Notes: a model not told the origin generated them from the sequence alone. 64,000 bases of DNA from an uncultured Collinsella sp. (GCA_934667065.1 CAKULD010000002.1:248001-312000); one strand, 5' to 3'; shown: positions 48,345 to 58,274, numbered from the stretch's first letter. Numbers and translations are program-made.

Positions 48345-49187
48345 ATGATTGTGTTTTCCGATATGGATGGAACGCTGCTGACGAGTGATAAGCAGATGAG
48401 CGACGCCACCTGGTCGATGCTCGACGAGCTTGCGCGCCGCGGTATTGAGTTTGTGCCCTGCACGGGGCGCCCGCTGTCGGGCATCTTTGAGCCCATCCTC
48501 GCCCACCCCGCCGTACACTACGCAGTCTGCGCCAACGGTGCCAGCGTCTGGCAGCTCGACGACGGTACACCCACCGATGCCTCACGTGCTACGCGCATTT
48601 TGAGCCGACCGCTCGACCGCGTCATCGCCCACCGCATCCATAGCATTGCCGCCGGCCACGATGTGACCTTCGATATCTTCGCGGACGGGCAGTGCTTCCT
48701 CCCCCGCTCGCTCTACACGCGCCTGGACGAATTCTGCGGCGGAGACCCCCACATTGCGGCTTCGCTCAAGCGCACGCGCACGCCGATCGACATGGATATC
48801 GACAGCAAAATCGACGAAGTCGAGGTGCTCGAACGCATCGCAATGTACTGGCACGATCCGTCCGACCGCGACGCCATCGCCGCGGCGCTCGATACGCTCG
48901 GCGGGATCGAGGTCACGCGTTCGTACGCCATGAATATCGAGGTCATGGGCGAGGGAGCCACCAAGGGAACGGCATTGGCTTGGCTATGTGGGCATCTGGG
49001 CGAGCCTCTCGCTGACGCCTGGGCGTTCGGCGACAACATCAACGACATTCCCATGCTGCAGGCAGCAGGCCACGGCATGGCTATGATCAACGCCGAACCC
49101 GAGGACCGCGAGGCGGCCGACGCCATCACCGAGTTCGACAACGACCACGACGGCGTCGCCCGCACCATCATGGCCGCACTCGCCTAG
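48345..49187 (+). CDS. Cof-type HAD phosphatase
   Basis: 280 residues. Motif I FSDMDGTLL at the N-terminus, the Thr/Lys motif and motif IV FGDNINDIPML near residue 227 are all present. The C2-type cap lies between. Cof-like enzymes hydrolyse sugar phosphates or nucleotide phosphates of unknown identity. Its TAG lies at the start of a TAGTCATTGG repeat. Confidence 0.93.
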   Translation: MIVFSDMDGTLLTSDKQMSDATWSMLDELARRGIEFVPCTGRPLSGIFEPILAHPAVHYAVCANGASVWQLDDGTPTDASRATRILSRPLDRVIAHRIHSIAAGHDVTFDIFADGQCFLPRSLYTRLDEFCGGDPHIAASLKRTRTPIDMDIDSKIDEVEVLERIAMYWHDPSDRDAIAAALDTLGGIEVTRSYAMNIEVMGEGATKGTALAWLCGHLGEPLADAWAFGDNINDIPMLQAAGHGMAMINAEPEDREAADAITEFDNDHDGVARTIMAALA

Positions 49188-49196
49188 TCATTGGTA

Positions 49197-49323
49197 GTCA
49201 TTGGGGACGTTCTTAAATGGCTAGTCGCTGGCGGCACTCATTTAAGTCTGTCCCCAATGAGTGGTTTCACTCACTTAAGTCTGTCCCCAACTGCCGGCGC
49301 ATAAGGAATGTCCCTAACTACCG
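49197..49323. repeat. Cluster of GGGGACGTTCTT / AAGTCTGTCCCC repeats
   Basis: TCATTGGGGACGTTCTTAAA is followed by two tandem ACTCAnTTAAGTCTGTCCCC copies and a TAAGGAATGTCCCTAAC copy. The cluster lies between two convergent HAD genes. Confidence 0.8.
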
Positions 49324-49325
49324 GT

Positions 49326-50120
49326 CTAGCAGAGGCTCTCCAGCACGCGACGGAGCTCATGCTGAACGGCGTGGTCGCGGTTACAACCCACCACGCGATC
49401 GGCCACCGCCTTGAGCGCGGGGCGCGCGTTTTCCATCGCGCAGCCCGTGCCGACAAAGCGAATGATCTCGTAGTCGTTCATCGAGTCGCCAAACGCCATG
49501 ACCTCGTCGCGACCAATGCCGTAATGCTCCGCGAGCTGCGCGATACCCGAGGCCTTCGACACACCAGGCTGCATGGCATCGATCCACGCGTTGCCCGAAG
49601 GCGCAAAAGTAAAGAGCTGACCAAGTTCGCGCTGTAGCACGTACGCACTGTCCATAACCGCACTGTCGTCGCAAAAGATACTCGCTTTGATGATATTTAC
49701 GCTGGGATCGGGCAGCTCCCAAATACGTTCGGCATTGGGAAGGTCCTTATCGACCTCACGCACGAACTTGCTCTCGTCATCGAGCAAGAAGGACTTGGTT
49801 CGGTCAAAAAGCGCAAGATGCAGATTGGGAAACGTCCTGACGGCCTGGGCGAGCTTTCGAATCGCCAGGTGCGAATACACCTCACGGTCTACCATCTTGC
49901 CGTCGGCGTAAACTTGGGCGCCATTGGCTGCGACAAAGTCCATCTTGTCGCGAACGGGCGCAAAAAACTCGCACAGTCGATCATAGCGACGACCTGACGA
50001 TGCGGCAAAATGCACGCCATGCTCGCGTAGCGCCAGAATCAGTTCGTAGGTCTCGGGAGGCACCTGACCGTTTTCGTCAAGCAGTGTGCCGTCCATATCG
50101 GATGCAATCAGTTTATACAT
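49326..50120 (-). CDS. Cof-type HAD phosphatase
   Basis: 264 residues. Motif I SDMDGTLLDENG and motif IV FGDSMNDYEIIR are intact; a C2 cap lies between. Similar in family to the convergent neighbour but only distantly alike, so not a recent duplicate. The substrate is unknown. AAGGGGAGC precedes the ATG. The stop lies three bases outside the repeat cluster. Confidence 0.93.
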   Translation of the reverse strand: MYKLIASDMDGTLLDENGQVPPETYELILALREHGVHFAASSGRRYDRLCEFFAPVRDKMDFVAANGAQVYADGKMVDREVYSHLAIRKLAQAVRTFPNLHLALFDRTKSFLLDDESKFVREVDKDLPNAERIWELPDPSVNIIKASIFCDDSAVMDSAYVLQRELGQLFTFAPSGNAWIDAMQPGVSKASGIAQLAEHYGIGRDEVMAFGDSMNDYEIIRFVGTGCAMENARPALKAVADRVVGCNRDHAVQHELRRVLESLC

Positions 50121-50290
50121 AGAAAAGCTCCCCTCGGACTTGTTGGAATCGAACGTGTATCCGATTCCAACGTACCCAAAGGGAGCCCAAATAAGACTCC
50201 GCGGGCGTAAACGTTACAAGGACCTGGCAAATAGTTCACACATGCCAGAGGCCTCACGGTCGCGGCGTCAGGCGACACGCCACCCCGACG

Positions 50291-50325
50291 GCTAGTCGTT
50301 TAAGAACGTCCCCGATGACTAGTCG
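50291..50325. repeat. GGGGACGTTCTT-type repeat at the ade stop
   Basis: CTAGTCGTTTAAGAACGTCC and the bases that follow overlap the TAG of ade (50319-50321). Confidence 0.7.
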
Positions 50326-52139
50326 GCGTAGGTGAAGGTTGTGACGTCGAACATGCCCTCGGGGCGGATGCGGAGCGTCGGGATCACCGGCAGGGGCAGG
50401 AAGATAATGCCCATGATGGGATCGAGCGGCGGCTCAATGCCCATGGCGCGCGCCTTGACCATAAAGTCGTCGTGCTGCGCCGCGACGTCTTCGGCCGTAC
50501 CTTCGCTCATCAGGCCACCGAGCGCCAGCGGAATGCGCGCCACGACCTCGCCGTTGCGCACCAGCACGTGACCGCCCTGGCCCACGGCCTCAACAGCCGC
50601 CATCATATCGGCAGCGTTATCGCCCACAACGCACACGTTGTGCGAATCGTGGCCAATCGTCGAGGCGATGGCACCACCCGTGATGGTAAAGCCGCGCACC
50701 CAGCCGCGACCGATGTGCTTGCCGACAAGACCCAGGCCCGCAGGACCATCACCGTCGGCGCCCTCAGCCTGCAGTGACACACCGCGGCCGTGACGTTCGA
50801 TCAGCATAATGCGGCGCAGGCCCTCAGCACTCTCGGGGCGAGCCATACCCGTAATGGCCTTACCCGGCACCACGTCAATCACGGCCTCGCCCGGCTTAAA
50901 GGCATAGTCGAATACGTCGAGCGAAAGCTTCGGCAGCTTAACGGAGGCGCGCAGCTCATCGGCAAGGGCCGCAACCTCGGCCATCTCGGGTGCAATCTCG
51001 CCCACAAAGGTGCCATCCTGCGCCACCAGAGCGCCGGCGGCATACACGCGATGCGGAGCTGTGGCAAACGTCAGGTCATTGAGCACCAGCAGGTCGGCAC
51101 GCTTGCCCGGGGCGATGGCGCCACGCAGCTCGTGCGGATCGCGGCAACCGTGGTCCAGGCCAAACGCCTCGGCCGTGGACAGGGACGCCATGGAGATGGC
51201 AACGACCGGGTCAATGCCAGCCTCGATAGCCACGCGACAGGCATTGTCGATCATGCCGGTCGAAAGCGCATCGGAGGGAGCGCGGTCGTCGGTCGCAAAG
51301 CAGCATCGACGGGCGCGGGCGGGGTTTTCCAGCAGCATCGGCGACAGATTGGCCAGGTCATGGCTGCACGTACCCTCGCGCAGCATCACATACATGCCGC
51401 GGGACAGCTTGTCGAGCGCCTCCTCGGGAATCGTCGACTCGTGGTCGGCGATAATGCCTGCTGCGGCGTAGGCGTTGAGGTCTTTGCCCACAACGAGCGG
51501 CGCATGACCGTCGACCTGCTTGGACGGCGTCTGGTTAGCGGCGTCGATACGAGCGCAGGTCTCGGGATCGGCCATAAAGACGCCCGGCAGGTTCATCATC
51601 TCGCCCAGGCCAAAGACATCGCCCGGATGCTCGGCGAAAAACGCCTGCATGTCGGCGGCGGTAATCACGGCACCGGCCTGCTCGTCGGGCAGGGCCGGCA
51701 CGCACGAGGGCATCATGTACTTGATGGAGATGGGCGCGCGACGACCATCCTCGATCATAAAGCGCAGGCCGTCCAAGCCGGAAACATTGGCAATCTCGTG
51801 GCTGTCGGCAATGGCAGTGGTGGTGCCGCGCGTCGCCGCCATGCGCGCATACTCGGCGGGGCGGATGTTCGAAGACTCGATATGCAGGTGCCCGTCGATA
51901 AAACCAGGGGCAATGTAGCGGCCCTGGCAGTCGATGACTTCGGTCGCTTCGTAGGTGCCGGCAGCATCGTCGCGACCATCGTAGAGCACGCCGACAATCA
52001 CGCCGTCCTTGACGGCAACGCTACCGGGCGCCACACGCTGGCCGTACACGTCGACAATCTGAGCATTGGTAAACAGCGTGTCGACGGGCACGCGGCCCTC
52101 GGCTGCATCGATCACAGACTTCATGACCTCAACGGACAT
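50319..52139 (-). CDS. ade: Adenine deaminase
   Basis: 606 residues. Hydrolyses adenine to hypoxanthine for purine salvage. Metal ligands are in the FIDGHLHIESS motif near residue 80, and the later motifs ADHESTIPEEAL and FATDDRAPSDAL complete the site. The C-terminal beta domain (GHDSHNVCVVGDNAADMM) is typical of Ade. An AAGGAGTATG-type site precedes the ATG. It is a stand-alone gene whose stop lies in a repeat. Confidence 0.96.
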   Translation of the reverse strand: MSVEVMKSVIDAAEGRVPVDTLFTNAQIVDVYGQRVAPGSVAVKDGVIVGVLYDGRDDAAGTYEATEVIDCQGRYIAPGFIDGHLHIESSNIRPAEYARMAATRGTTTAIADSHEIANVSGLDGLRFMIEDGRRAPISIKYMMPSCVPALPDEQAGAVITAADMQAFFAEHPGDVFGLGEMMNLPGVFMADPETCARIDAANQTPSKQVDGHAPLVVGKDLNAYAAAGIIADHESTIPEEALDKLSRGMYVMLREGTCSHDLANLSPMLLENPARARRCCFATDDRAPSDALSTGMIDNACRVAIEAGIDPVVAISMASLSTAEAFGLDHGCRDPHELRGAIAPGKRADLLVLNDLTFATAPHRVYAAGALVAQDGTFVGEIAPEMAEVAALADELRASVKLPKLSLDVFDYAFKPGEAVIDVVPGKAITGMARPESAEGLRRIMLIERHGRGVSLQAEGADGDGPAGLGLVGKHIGRGWVRGFTITGGAIASTIGHDSHNVCVVGDNAADMMAAVEAVGQGGHVLVRNGEVVARIPLALGGLMSEGTAEDVAAQHDDFMVKARAMGIEPPLDPIMGIIFLPLPVIPTLRIRPEGMFDVTTFTYAD

Positions 52140-52265
52140 ACATACTCCTTTAGCCGTAGAAATAACTGCGGGGCGGACGGGCCTTCACCGCAGCAAACCA
52201 ATAGCCATTGTATGCCCAAACGATGGGTCGGGAATACACCCCCTCCGCTTAATGGCGCTGCCAAC

Positions 52266-52298
52266 TTGGTGCAAAGTAACCTGACCCCATTGCACCAA
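52266..52298. repeat. GGGTCAGGTTAG-type partial repeat
   Basis: TTGGTGCA and TGCACCAA enclose AAGTAACCTGACCCCAT, the same arrangement as in the left half of 40855-40917. Confidence 0.75.
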
Positions 52299-52388
52299 AC
52301 CATTGACAAGGAGTGTCCCCAGGTGCCGGCACAAAAGGAACGTCCCCAAGTGCCCAAGACAACGCCGCAGGTGGAGGACGGACAGCGA

Positions 52389-52488
52389 GCGGGCTCCAGA
52401 GCGAACAAATTGGCATGAAAAGAGGGCGGCATAGACCTTCTGGTCATGCCGCCCTCTTTGAATGACAAGTTGTCGCTCTGGAGCCCGC
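52389..52488 (-). terminator. Nested hairpin and terminator downstream of tyrS
   Basis: Outer arms of 16 bases (52389-52404 and 52473-52488, core GGGCTCCAGAGCGA) are perfectly complementary and enclose a second perfect 14-base stem (52419-52432 and 52446-52459, core GAGGGCGGCAT) followed by TTTTC. The inner one is a normal terminator; the outer pairing is unusual. Confidence 0.75.
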
Positions 52489-52501
52489 GCAGCGTCGAGT
52501 C

Positions 52502-52529
52502 GTTACGCGGTTTGGTAAAACCGCGTAAC
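52502..52529 (-). terminator. 12-base hairpin at the tyrS stop
   Basis: GTTACGCGGTTT and AAACCGCGTAAC with a 4-base loop, reaching the last base of the stop. There is no T-tract. Confidence 0.7.
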
Positions 52530-53740
52530 TAAATCAACTTGAAGCCCTTGCGCTTGCCCATGGAGAGGGTGTCACCCAGCTTGAGGACGCTGGGGTCGAT
52601 GTTGTAGCTCTTGGGAGCCACGGCCTTGCCGTTGATCTTGACGCCGCCGCCGTCGATGTCGCGACGGGCCTGGCCGGCGCTAGCCGAAAGTCCCAGGTCC
52701 TTGAGCAGGCCGGCGAGGTAGATCTGGCCCTCGTCGTTAACAGTCAGCTCAACATGCTTCTCGGGGAAGTCGGCGAGCTGGCCCTCCTTGAACACACGGT
52801 CGAACTCGGCCTGAGCCTCGTCGCCGGCACCGGCGCCGTGGTAGGTGTCGCACAGGTCGCGGCCCAGAGCGCGCTTGAGCTCATAGGGATCGGCAGAGCC
52901 GTCGGCCAGGGCAGCGTCGATCTTGTCGACCTCGGCCGGGGTGAGCGAGCTCGCCAGACGATAGTACTTGCCGATCATCTCGTCGGGGATGGACATGGTC
53001 TTGCCGAACATATCCTTGGGCGCGTCGGTCAGGCCGATGTAGTTACCATAGGACTTGGACATCTTGCGGACGCCATCGGTGCCCTCGAGCAGCGGCATGG
53101 TGAGCGCGATCTGCGGCTCCATGTCCATCTTCTCCATGAGCTCGCGACCAGCGAGCAGGTTGAAGAGCTGATCGGTGCCGCCCATCTCCACGTCAGCCTT
53201 AATCATGACCGAATCGTATGCCTGCATCACGGGGTACAGGAACTCGTGCAGGGCAATCGGCGTCTGGGACTGGTAGCGCTTGGTAAAGTCGTCGCGCTCG
53301 AGGATGCGGGCGACGGTGAACTTGGAGCACACCTGCAGCAGGCCGGCCAGGTCCATCGAAAGGATCCAGTCGCCGTTGTGCACGATGGTGGTCTTCTCGG
53401 GGTCCAGAATCTTCATGGCCTGGCTCACGTAGGTCTCGGCGTTGGCCTCGATCTGCTCCTGCGAAAGCTGCGGACGCGTGGAGTTCTTGCCCGAGGGGTC
53501 GCCGATCAGCGCGGTGCCGTTGCCGATGATGAGGGTGACGTTGTGGCCCAGGTCCTGGAACTGACGCATCTTGCGCAGGGGCACGGCATGGCCCAGGTGC
53601 AGGTCGGGGCTGGTGGGGTCGACGCCGAGCTTGATGTTGAGGGACTCGCCCTTCTCAAGCTTCTTGCGAAGGTCGGCCTCGGGGACGATCTGCGCTGCAC
53701 CCGAGGTGATGATACGCATTTGCTCGTCAACAGACAGCAT
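52529..53740 (-). CDS. tyrS: Tyrosyl-tRNA synthetase
   Basis: 403 residues. The class I signatures are HLGHAVPL and KMSKSYG; GGTDQLFNLLAGRELM and the Tyr site are typical of the TyrRS group with a C-terminal S4 RNA-binding domain (from about residue 340). AAAGGAGG precedes the ATG. No T-box leader is seen in the 97 bases upstream. Two hairpin structures lie downstream. Confidence 0.97.
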   Translation of the reverse strand: MLSVDEQMRIITSGAAQIVPEADLRKKLEKGESLNIKLGVDPTSPDLHLGHAVPLRKMRQFQDLGHNVTLIIGNGTALIGDPSGKNSTRPQLSQEQIEANAETYVSQAMKILDPEKTTIVHNGDWILSMDLAGLLQVCSKFTVARILERDDFTKRYQSQTPIALHEFLYPVMQAYDSVMIKADVEMGGTDQLFNLLAGRELMEKMDMEPQIALTMPLLEGTDGVRKMSKSYGNYIGLTDAPKDMFGKTMSIPDEMIGKYYRLASSLTPAEVDKIDAALADGSADPYELKRALGRDLCDTYHGAGAGDEAQAEFDRVFKEGQLADFPEKHVELTVNDEGQIYLAGLLKDLGLSASAGQARRDIDGGGVKINGKAVAPKSYNIDPSVLKLGDTLSMGKRKGFKLI

Positions 53741-53837
53741 TGGGTATCCTCCTTTTGCTATAGCACCCTCACCGGATACGGCGGTGCTGGAAGTTCATAA
53801 ACTCTCTTATGATAACCAAAACGGCGCGGCCGAACAC

Positions 53838-55808
53838 CTACGACAGGAAAATCCTCGTCCTGCCGCATGCGTCGATGGCAACTGGCAGACGCGTGTCGTC
53901 ACGCTCGACCAGATAGCGCACCTGCCGACGACGCAAGCAGCCGCGGCAACGGACCTGCCCCGTCGCATCGGTGGCGCAGACGCCCTCGGCGGTCAGCAGG
54001 CAGTGCTCGCACACCATGAGCTCGGGACGGTCGGCATCGACAGGCCCCAAGACACCGGGACAAGCGGCAAGCTCGGCAACACGTTCCGCATCATTGCCGA
54101 GCAACTCGGCCGGCACATACACACGGCCCGCACCAAGCCCGCGCAGCCAGGCAAGCGTGGCACGATTCGCGCAGAACACCGGTGCCGCCACGTCAAACGC
54201 CACGCCCAGCTCGCGAGTTATCGCCACCTGCCCCAAGTTGCGACAGACCACGCGCCCGGCACGCCGCATCAGCGACCGAGTCCGCTCGGCATCGCCCGCG
54301 CGACAGACCTCATCGAGCACCACGGTCGCATCGGACAGATCGAGCTCGTCACACGGATCGGTATCCATCAGCTGCCAGGCAAAGACCATGCGAGCGGAAG
54401 CTCCTTGCTCCGCCGGCTCCGCCAACGCTGCCTCGGGCACGCCACCAACAGTCAGGGCGCCCTCAAACGGCAGCACCTCAACGACGCGTGCGACAGGCAC
54501 AACCGCGTCCGCCTCGGCCCGCATGCGCTCCAGTACCATCGCCGTCTGCTCCAGCACACCGGCGCTGCGAATCAGATAGACCTCGCAGCCCGCATCCACC
54601 TTACGCTTGCAGTGCACGGCAACGCGCTCCCCCGCCGCGGCATCTACCGGACAAGGCACCTGCGGCCAGCGCTTGGGCACGTCGGGCCGCGCGTCAGCGC
54701 CCGGATAAAACCGGATCTCGAGTGTATCGCCCGCAGCCACGGCGGCATCGAGCTCGACGGTCACCTCTTCGTGGCCTACAGCCACCAAGCGGCCCACGCG
54801 GACACCCTGGTTAATCGCACGCTCAAAGCTCATGAGCTCGGCACCCGATCTCCCCCGCAGATACGCATCGGTGAACCCGCGGTTGAACGACCTACCCAGC
54901 TCACGCTCAAGCTCCGCCACGACGTCGGGCTCCCACGCGTCATCGCGCAGCATGTCGAGCGCACGGCGCCACACCCGCACCACGTTGAACACGTAGTCTG
55001 GGTTCTTCATGCGTCCCTCGATCTTGAGCGACGCCACCCCGGCCCCAACAAGCTCGGGCAGGTGTGCGATGCCCAGATAGTCACGTGGGCACAGCAGGCG
55101 GTCGCCCTCAACGGAAACAACGCTCTCCCCTGCCTCGTCAACCAGGTCGTACGCCAAGCGGCACGGTTGCGTGCAGTCACCGCGCATCGCAGAGTGAGCA
55201 CGCCGCAGGGCCGAGAACTCACAGGCGCCCGAGTAACCGATGCATATGGCACCGTGGCAGAAAACCTCAATCGGCACGCCCGTAGCGCACAGCGCAGCAA
55301 TCTCGTCGACCGTCAGCTCGCGCGCGGTCGTCACGCGCTCGACTCCCAACTCGTCGGCCGCCAGCCGCACAGCGCCCTCGCTATGAACGCCCGCCTGCGT
55401 GGACAGGTGAATCTCAACCCCGGGAATCGCCGTGCGCAGCGCGCAAGCCAGCCCGGCATCCGCCACGATCAAGGCATCGGCGCCCAGCTCCAGCGCATGC
55501 GCCCCCAGCGCCACGGCATCGGCCAACTCGTCGTCGAACACAAAAACGTTGAGCGTCACATACACGCACACGCCATGGGCATGCGCCACGGCGCAGCCGC
55601 GCACAAACTCGTCGTCCGTAAAGCCGTGAGCGCTCACGCGGGCGTTGAAACCGCCCAGGCCCGCATAGATGGCATCGGCGCCCGCCGCAACAGCCGCGAG
55701 CATCTGGTCGAGTCCGCCCGCCGGCGCCAGCAGTTCGGGCAGCGCCGCCCCAGCGGCCCCCGACCCGTTCATATATTGTCCGCTCGGCCCCATCGTCCGA
55801 ATCGCCAT
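53838..55808 (-). CDS. U32 family peptidase
   Basis: 656 residues. The U32 signature EVFCHGAICIGYSGACEFSA is present, with ELLAPAGGLDQMLAAVAAGA at the N-terminus and LKIEGRMKNPDYV downstream, plus a C-terminal extension. Members include collagenase-like enzymes and the RlhA/TrhP/UbiU RNA- or quinone-modifying group, so peptidase activity is not certain. The ATG at 55808 has AAGGAG upstream; a longer frame lacks one. It diverges from the PBP gene. Confidence 0.92.
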   Translation of the reverse strand: MAIRTMGPSGQYMNGSGAAGAALPELLAPAGGLDQMLAAVAAGADAIYAGLGGFNARVSAHGFTDDEFVRGCAVAHAHGVCVYVTLNVFVFDDELADAVALGAHALELGADALIVADAGLACALRTAIPGVEIHLSTQAGVHSEGAVRLAADELGVERVTTARELTVDEIAALCATGVPIEVFCHGAICIGYSGACEFSALRRAHSAMRGDCTQPCRLAYDLVDEAGESVVSVEGDRLLCPRDYLGIAHLPELVGAGVASLKIEGRMKNPDYVFNVVRVWRRALDMLRDDAWEPDVVAELERELGRSFNRGFTDAYLRGRSGAELMSFERAINQGVRVGRLVAVGHEEVTVELDAAVAAGDTLEIRFYPGADARPDVPKRWPQVPCPVDAAAGERVAVHCKRKVDAGCEVYLIRSAGVLEQTAMVLERMRAEADAVVPVARVVEVLPFEGALTVGGVPEAALAEPAEQGASARMVFAWQLMDTDPCDELDLSDATVVLDEVCRAGDAERTRSLMRRAGRVVCRNLGQVAITRELGVAFDVAAPVFCANRATLAWLRGLGAGRVYVPAELLGNDAERVAELAACPGVLGPVDADRPELMVCEHCLLTAEGVCATDATGQVRCRGCLRRRQVRYLVERDDTRLPVAIDACGRTRIFLS

Positions 55809-55970
55809 CGGCAAACTCCTTACCAAGGTATGCATTCACTCTGAAAAATGCCGTCTTCCAGCATACACGAGGCCTCGCGCGCCCCGTTTGGTTTATCGTG
55901 TAATAACTTATGTCCATCCTGCCCCGACGGCACATCCGCCGCCCGGCACGACATACCTGGAGGTCAATAT

Positions 55971-58172
55971 ATGGGTCCTCGCCAACGACAGGGACACAGC
56001 CGTTCAAAGACGCACGCCCTGCCCATAATCCTGCTCTCGTTTTTGGGCTTTTTGCTGATTGCAGGCGTAGCGTTTGGCATCGGCATGGTCGGCAACGTCA
56101 ACCGCTGGCTGTCCGATCTGCCCGACTACACCGACGCCAACGCGTATCTGGTGAGCGAGCCCACCGAGATCGTCGACTGCAACGGCAACAAGATCGCGAG
56201 CTTCTACACGCAAAACCGCAAGTCCATCACCAAGGACGAGGTCTCCCCCTACGTGCTGCAGGGCACCGTTGACGTCGAGGACGAGCGCTTCTACGAGCAC
56301 GGCGGTATCGACCTGTGGGGTATCGCGCGTGCTGCGGTGGCAACCCTCGGCGGCGGGCACGAAGGCGCCTCGACTATCACCCAGCAGCTGGTGCGCAACA
56401 CCATCCTGCAGGAGGAACAGTTCGACTCGACCATCGAGCGTAAGGTGCGCGAGGCCTACATCGCCATCAAGATGGAGGACATGTACTCCAAAGACGAGAT
56501 CCTCATGATGTACCTCAACACCATCTATTACGGCCACGGCGCCTACGGCATCGAGGCCGCAGCCGAGACCTATCTGTCCAAGAGCGCCGCCGACCTCACC
56601 CTGAGCGAGGCCGCGCTGCTCATCGGCCTTCCCAACTCGCCCTCGCAGTACGACCCCACGGTCAATCCTGATCTGGCACTGTCTCGCCGCAACAAGGTTC
56701 TCGACAACATGCTGCGCCTAGGCCACATCACCCAGGAGGAGCACGATGCCGCACAGGCCGAGCCCATCACCCTCAACGTGACCGAGATTTCGGGCAGCGG
56801 CGTCGACGTATACTCGCAGCCCTACTTTGTCGCCTATGTTAAGCAGCTGTTGGAGCAGGAGTTCTCGACCGACGTGCTCTTTAAGGGCGGCCTGACCGTC
56901 AAGACCACCATCGACCCCACGATGCAGCAGGTGGCAGAGAATGCCGTCCGCGAGCAGCTCGACACGCTCTCGCTCGACGGCCTGGACATGGGCATGGTCG
57001 TCGTCGACCCCAAGACCGGCTACATCAAGTGCATGGTGGGCGGATACGACTACAACGCCGACGAGAACCACGTAAACCATGCCACGGCCAAGCGTCCCGT
57101 CGGCTCCACCTTTAAGGCCTTTACGCTGGCAACTGCCATCCAAAACGGCATGAACCCCAACGTCACCCTCAACTGCAACTCGCCGCTCAAGGCCAAGGGC
57201 ACCACGACCGAGGTCCAAAACTACGCCAACCACAGCTATGGCAACATCTCGCTCAAGCAGGCGACGGCATACTCCTCCAACACCGGCTACATCCAGGTGG
57301 CGGAAGCCGTCGGCAACAGCAAGATCATCTCGCTCGTCAAAAAGCTCGGTATCGATCCCGCCAAGGACAACATCGAGGACGTTCCCGTCATGACGCTCGG
57401 CACAGGCTCGATCTCGCCGCTCGAGATGGCCGCCGCCTACGCGACGTTTGCCAACGGTGGCTACTATCGCCAGCCGATCGCCATCACCGAAATTGACTCT
57501 CGTACCGGTTCGGTGCTGTACCAGCACACCGACAATCCCTCACAGGTGCTTACCGAGGGCGAGGCCGCCGCGGTCACCGATGTTCTGTCCGGCGTCATGC
57601 AGGGCGGCGGTACGGGTGCTGCCGGTGCCCTGAGCGTCAACCAGCCCTATGCCGGCAAGACGGGCACCACCGACAACACCACCAACCTGTGGTTCTGCGG
57701 CTATACCCCGCAGCTGGCGTGCGCCCTGTGGACCGGCTATTCCGCGGGCGAGATCCCCATCCAAAAATACGGCACGGACCTGCTGGGCGACAGCACCAAC
57801 CTGCCTGTCTTTAAGCGGTTTATGAACACCGTTCTGACCGGTACCGAGCGCGAGGAGTTTGCGACCGGAACGGCGCCCACCTACAAGAACAACAGCGTCT
57901 GGAAGTTCTACGGCACCAACAACACTAAGAAATCGGAAAACGACGACAAGGACAAGGACGAGAACGAGGACGAAGAGGAAACCACCACCACAACGACTAC
58001 CACGACGACCACGACCACCGAGACCACGGGCGGCGATACCACCGGCGGCACCGGTACGACCGGTGGGTCGACGGGCGGCTCCACTGGTGGTTCGACCGGC
58101 GGCGATGGCGGCACGCCTACGCCCACGCCCACTCCCGACCCCTCGCCCACGCCTGACGATACGGTCGGCTAA
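55971..58172 (+). CDS. Class A penicillin-binding protein
   Basis: 733 residues. The N-terminal membrane helix is followed by a GT51 glycosyltransferase (EDERFYEHGGIDLWGI, TITQQLVRN) and a transpeptidase with STFK (in KRPVGSTFKAFTL), SSN (YSSNTGY) and KTGT (AGKTGTTDNT). It polymerises and cross-links peptidoglycan outside the membrane. The C-terminus ends in about 85 residues rich in Asp/Glu, then a run of Thr, then Gly/Thr/Ser repeats and PTPTPTPDPSPTPD. GGAGG precedes the ATG. A terminator follows. Confidence 0.96.
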   Translation: MGPRQRQGHSRSKTHALPIILLSFLGFLLIAGVAFGIGMVGNVNRWLSDLPDYTDANAYLVSEPTEIVDCNGNKIASFYTQNRKSITKDEVSPYVLQGTVDVEDERFYEHGGIDLWGIARAAVATLGGGHEGASTITQQLVRNTILQEEQFDSTIERKVREAYIAIKMEDMYSKDEILMMYLNTIYYGHGAYGIEAAAETYLSKSAADLTLSEAALLIGLPNSPSQYDPTVNPDLALSRRNKVLDNMLRLGHITQEEHDAAQAEPITLNVTEISGSGVDVYSQPYFVAYVKQLLEQEFSTDVLFKGGLTVKTTIDPTMQQVAENAVREQLDTLSLDGLDMGMVVVDPKTGYIKCMVGGYDYNADENHVNHATAKRPVGSTFKAFTLATAIQNGMNPNVTLNCNSPLKAKGTTTEVQNYANHSYGNISLKQATAYSSNTGYIQVAEAVGNSKIISLVKKLGIDPAKDNIEDVPVMTLGTGSISPLEMAAAYATFANGGYYRQPIAITEIDSRTGSVLYQHTDNPSQVLTEGEAAAVTDVLSGVMQGGGTGAAGALSVNQPYAGKTGTTDNTTNLWFCGYTPQLACALWTGYSAGEIPIQKYGTDLLGDSTNLPVFKRFMNTVLTGTEREEFATGTAPTYKNNSVWKFYGTNNTKKSENDDKDKDENEDEEETTTTTTTTTTTTTETTGGDTTGGTGTTGGSTGGSTGGSTGGDGGTPTPTPTPDPSPTPDDTVG

Positions 58173-58194
58173 GAAGTACGCGACTAAAGCCAAC

Positions 58195-58234
58195 AAGGCC
58201 CCGAGCAGCTTATTGAACTGCTCGGGGCCTTTTA
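58195..58234 (+). terminator. Terminator of the PBP gene
   Basis: AAGGCCCCGAGCAG and CTGCTCGGGGCCTT form a 14-base stem followed by TTAGTTT. Confidence 0.9.
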
Positions 58235-58274
58235 GTTTGAAGCGACCTGGTGGGCGGTCTTTATACCGGCACAC

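Larger units (their letters stand above)
52140..52528. other. Intergenic region, ade/tyrS
   Basis: It contains the ade leader, a GGGTCAGGTTA-type half-repeat (52266-52298), GTCCCC repeats (52311-52350), a nested hairpin (52389-52488) and a 12-base hairpin (52502-52529). No gene is seen. Confidence 0.75.

Noticed and set aside
50790..52418. A 542-codon open frame opposite ade
   Set aside because: Shadow of adenine deaminase, with no ribosome site and no domain.
53741..53837. A T-box leader upstream of tyrS
   Set aside because: Only 97 bases to the next gene, with no terminator or T-box-like motif.
53571..55844. A 757-codon open frame opposite the U32 peptidase
   Set aside because: Shadow; His/Arg-rich low-complexity composition.
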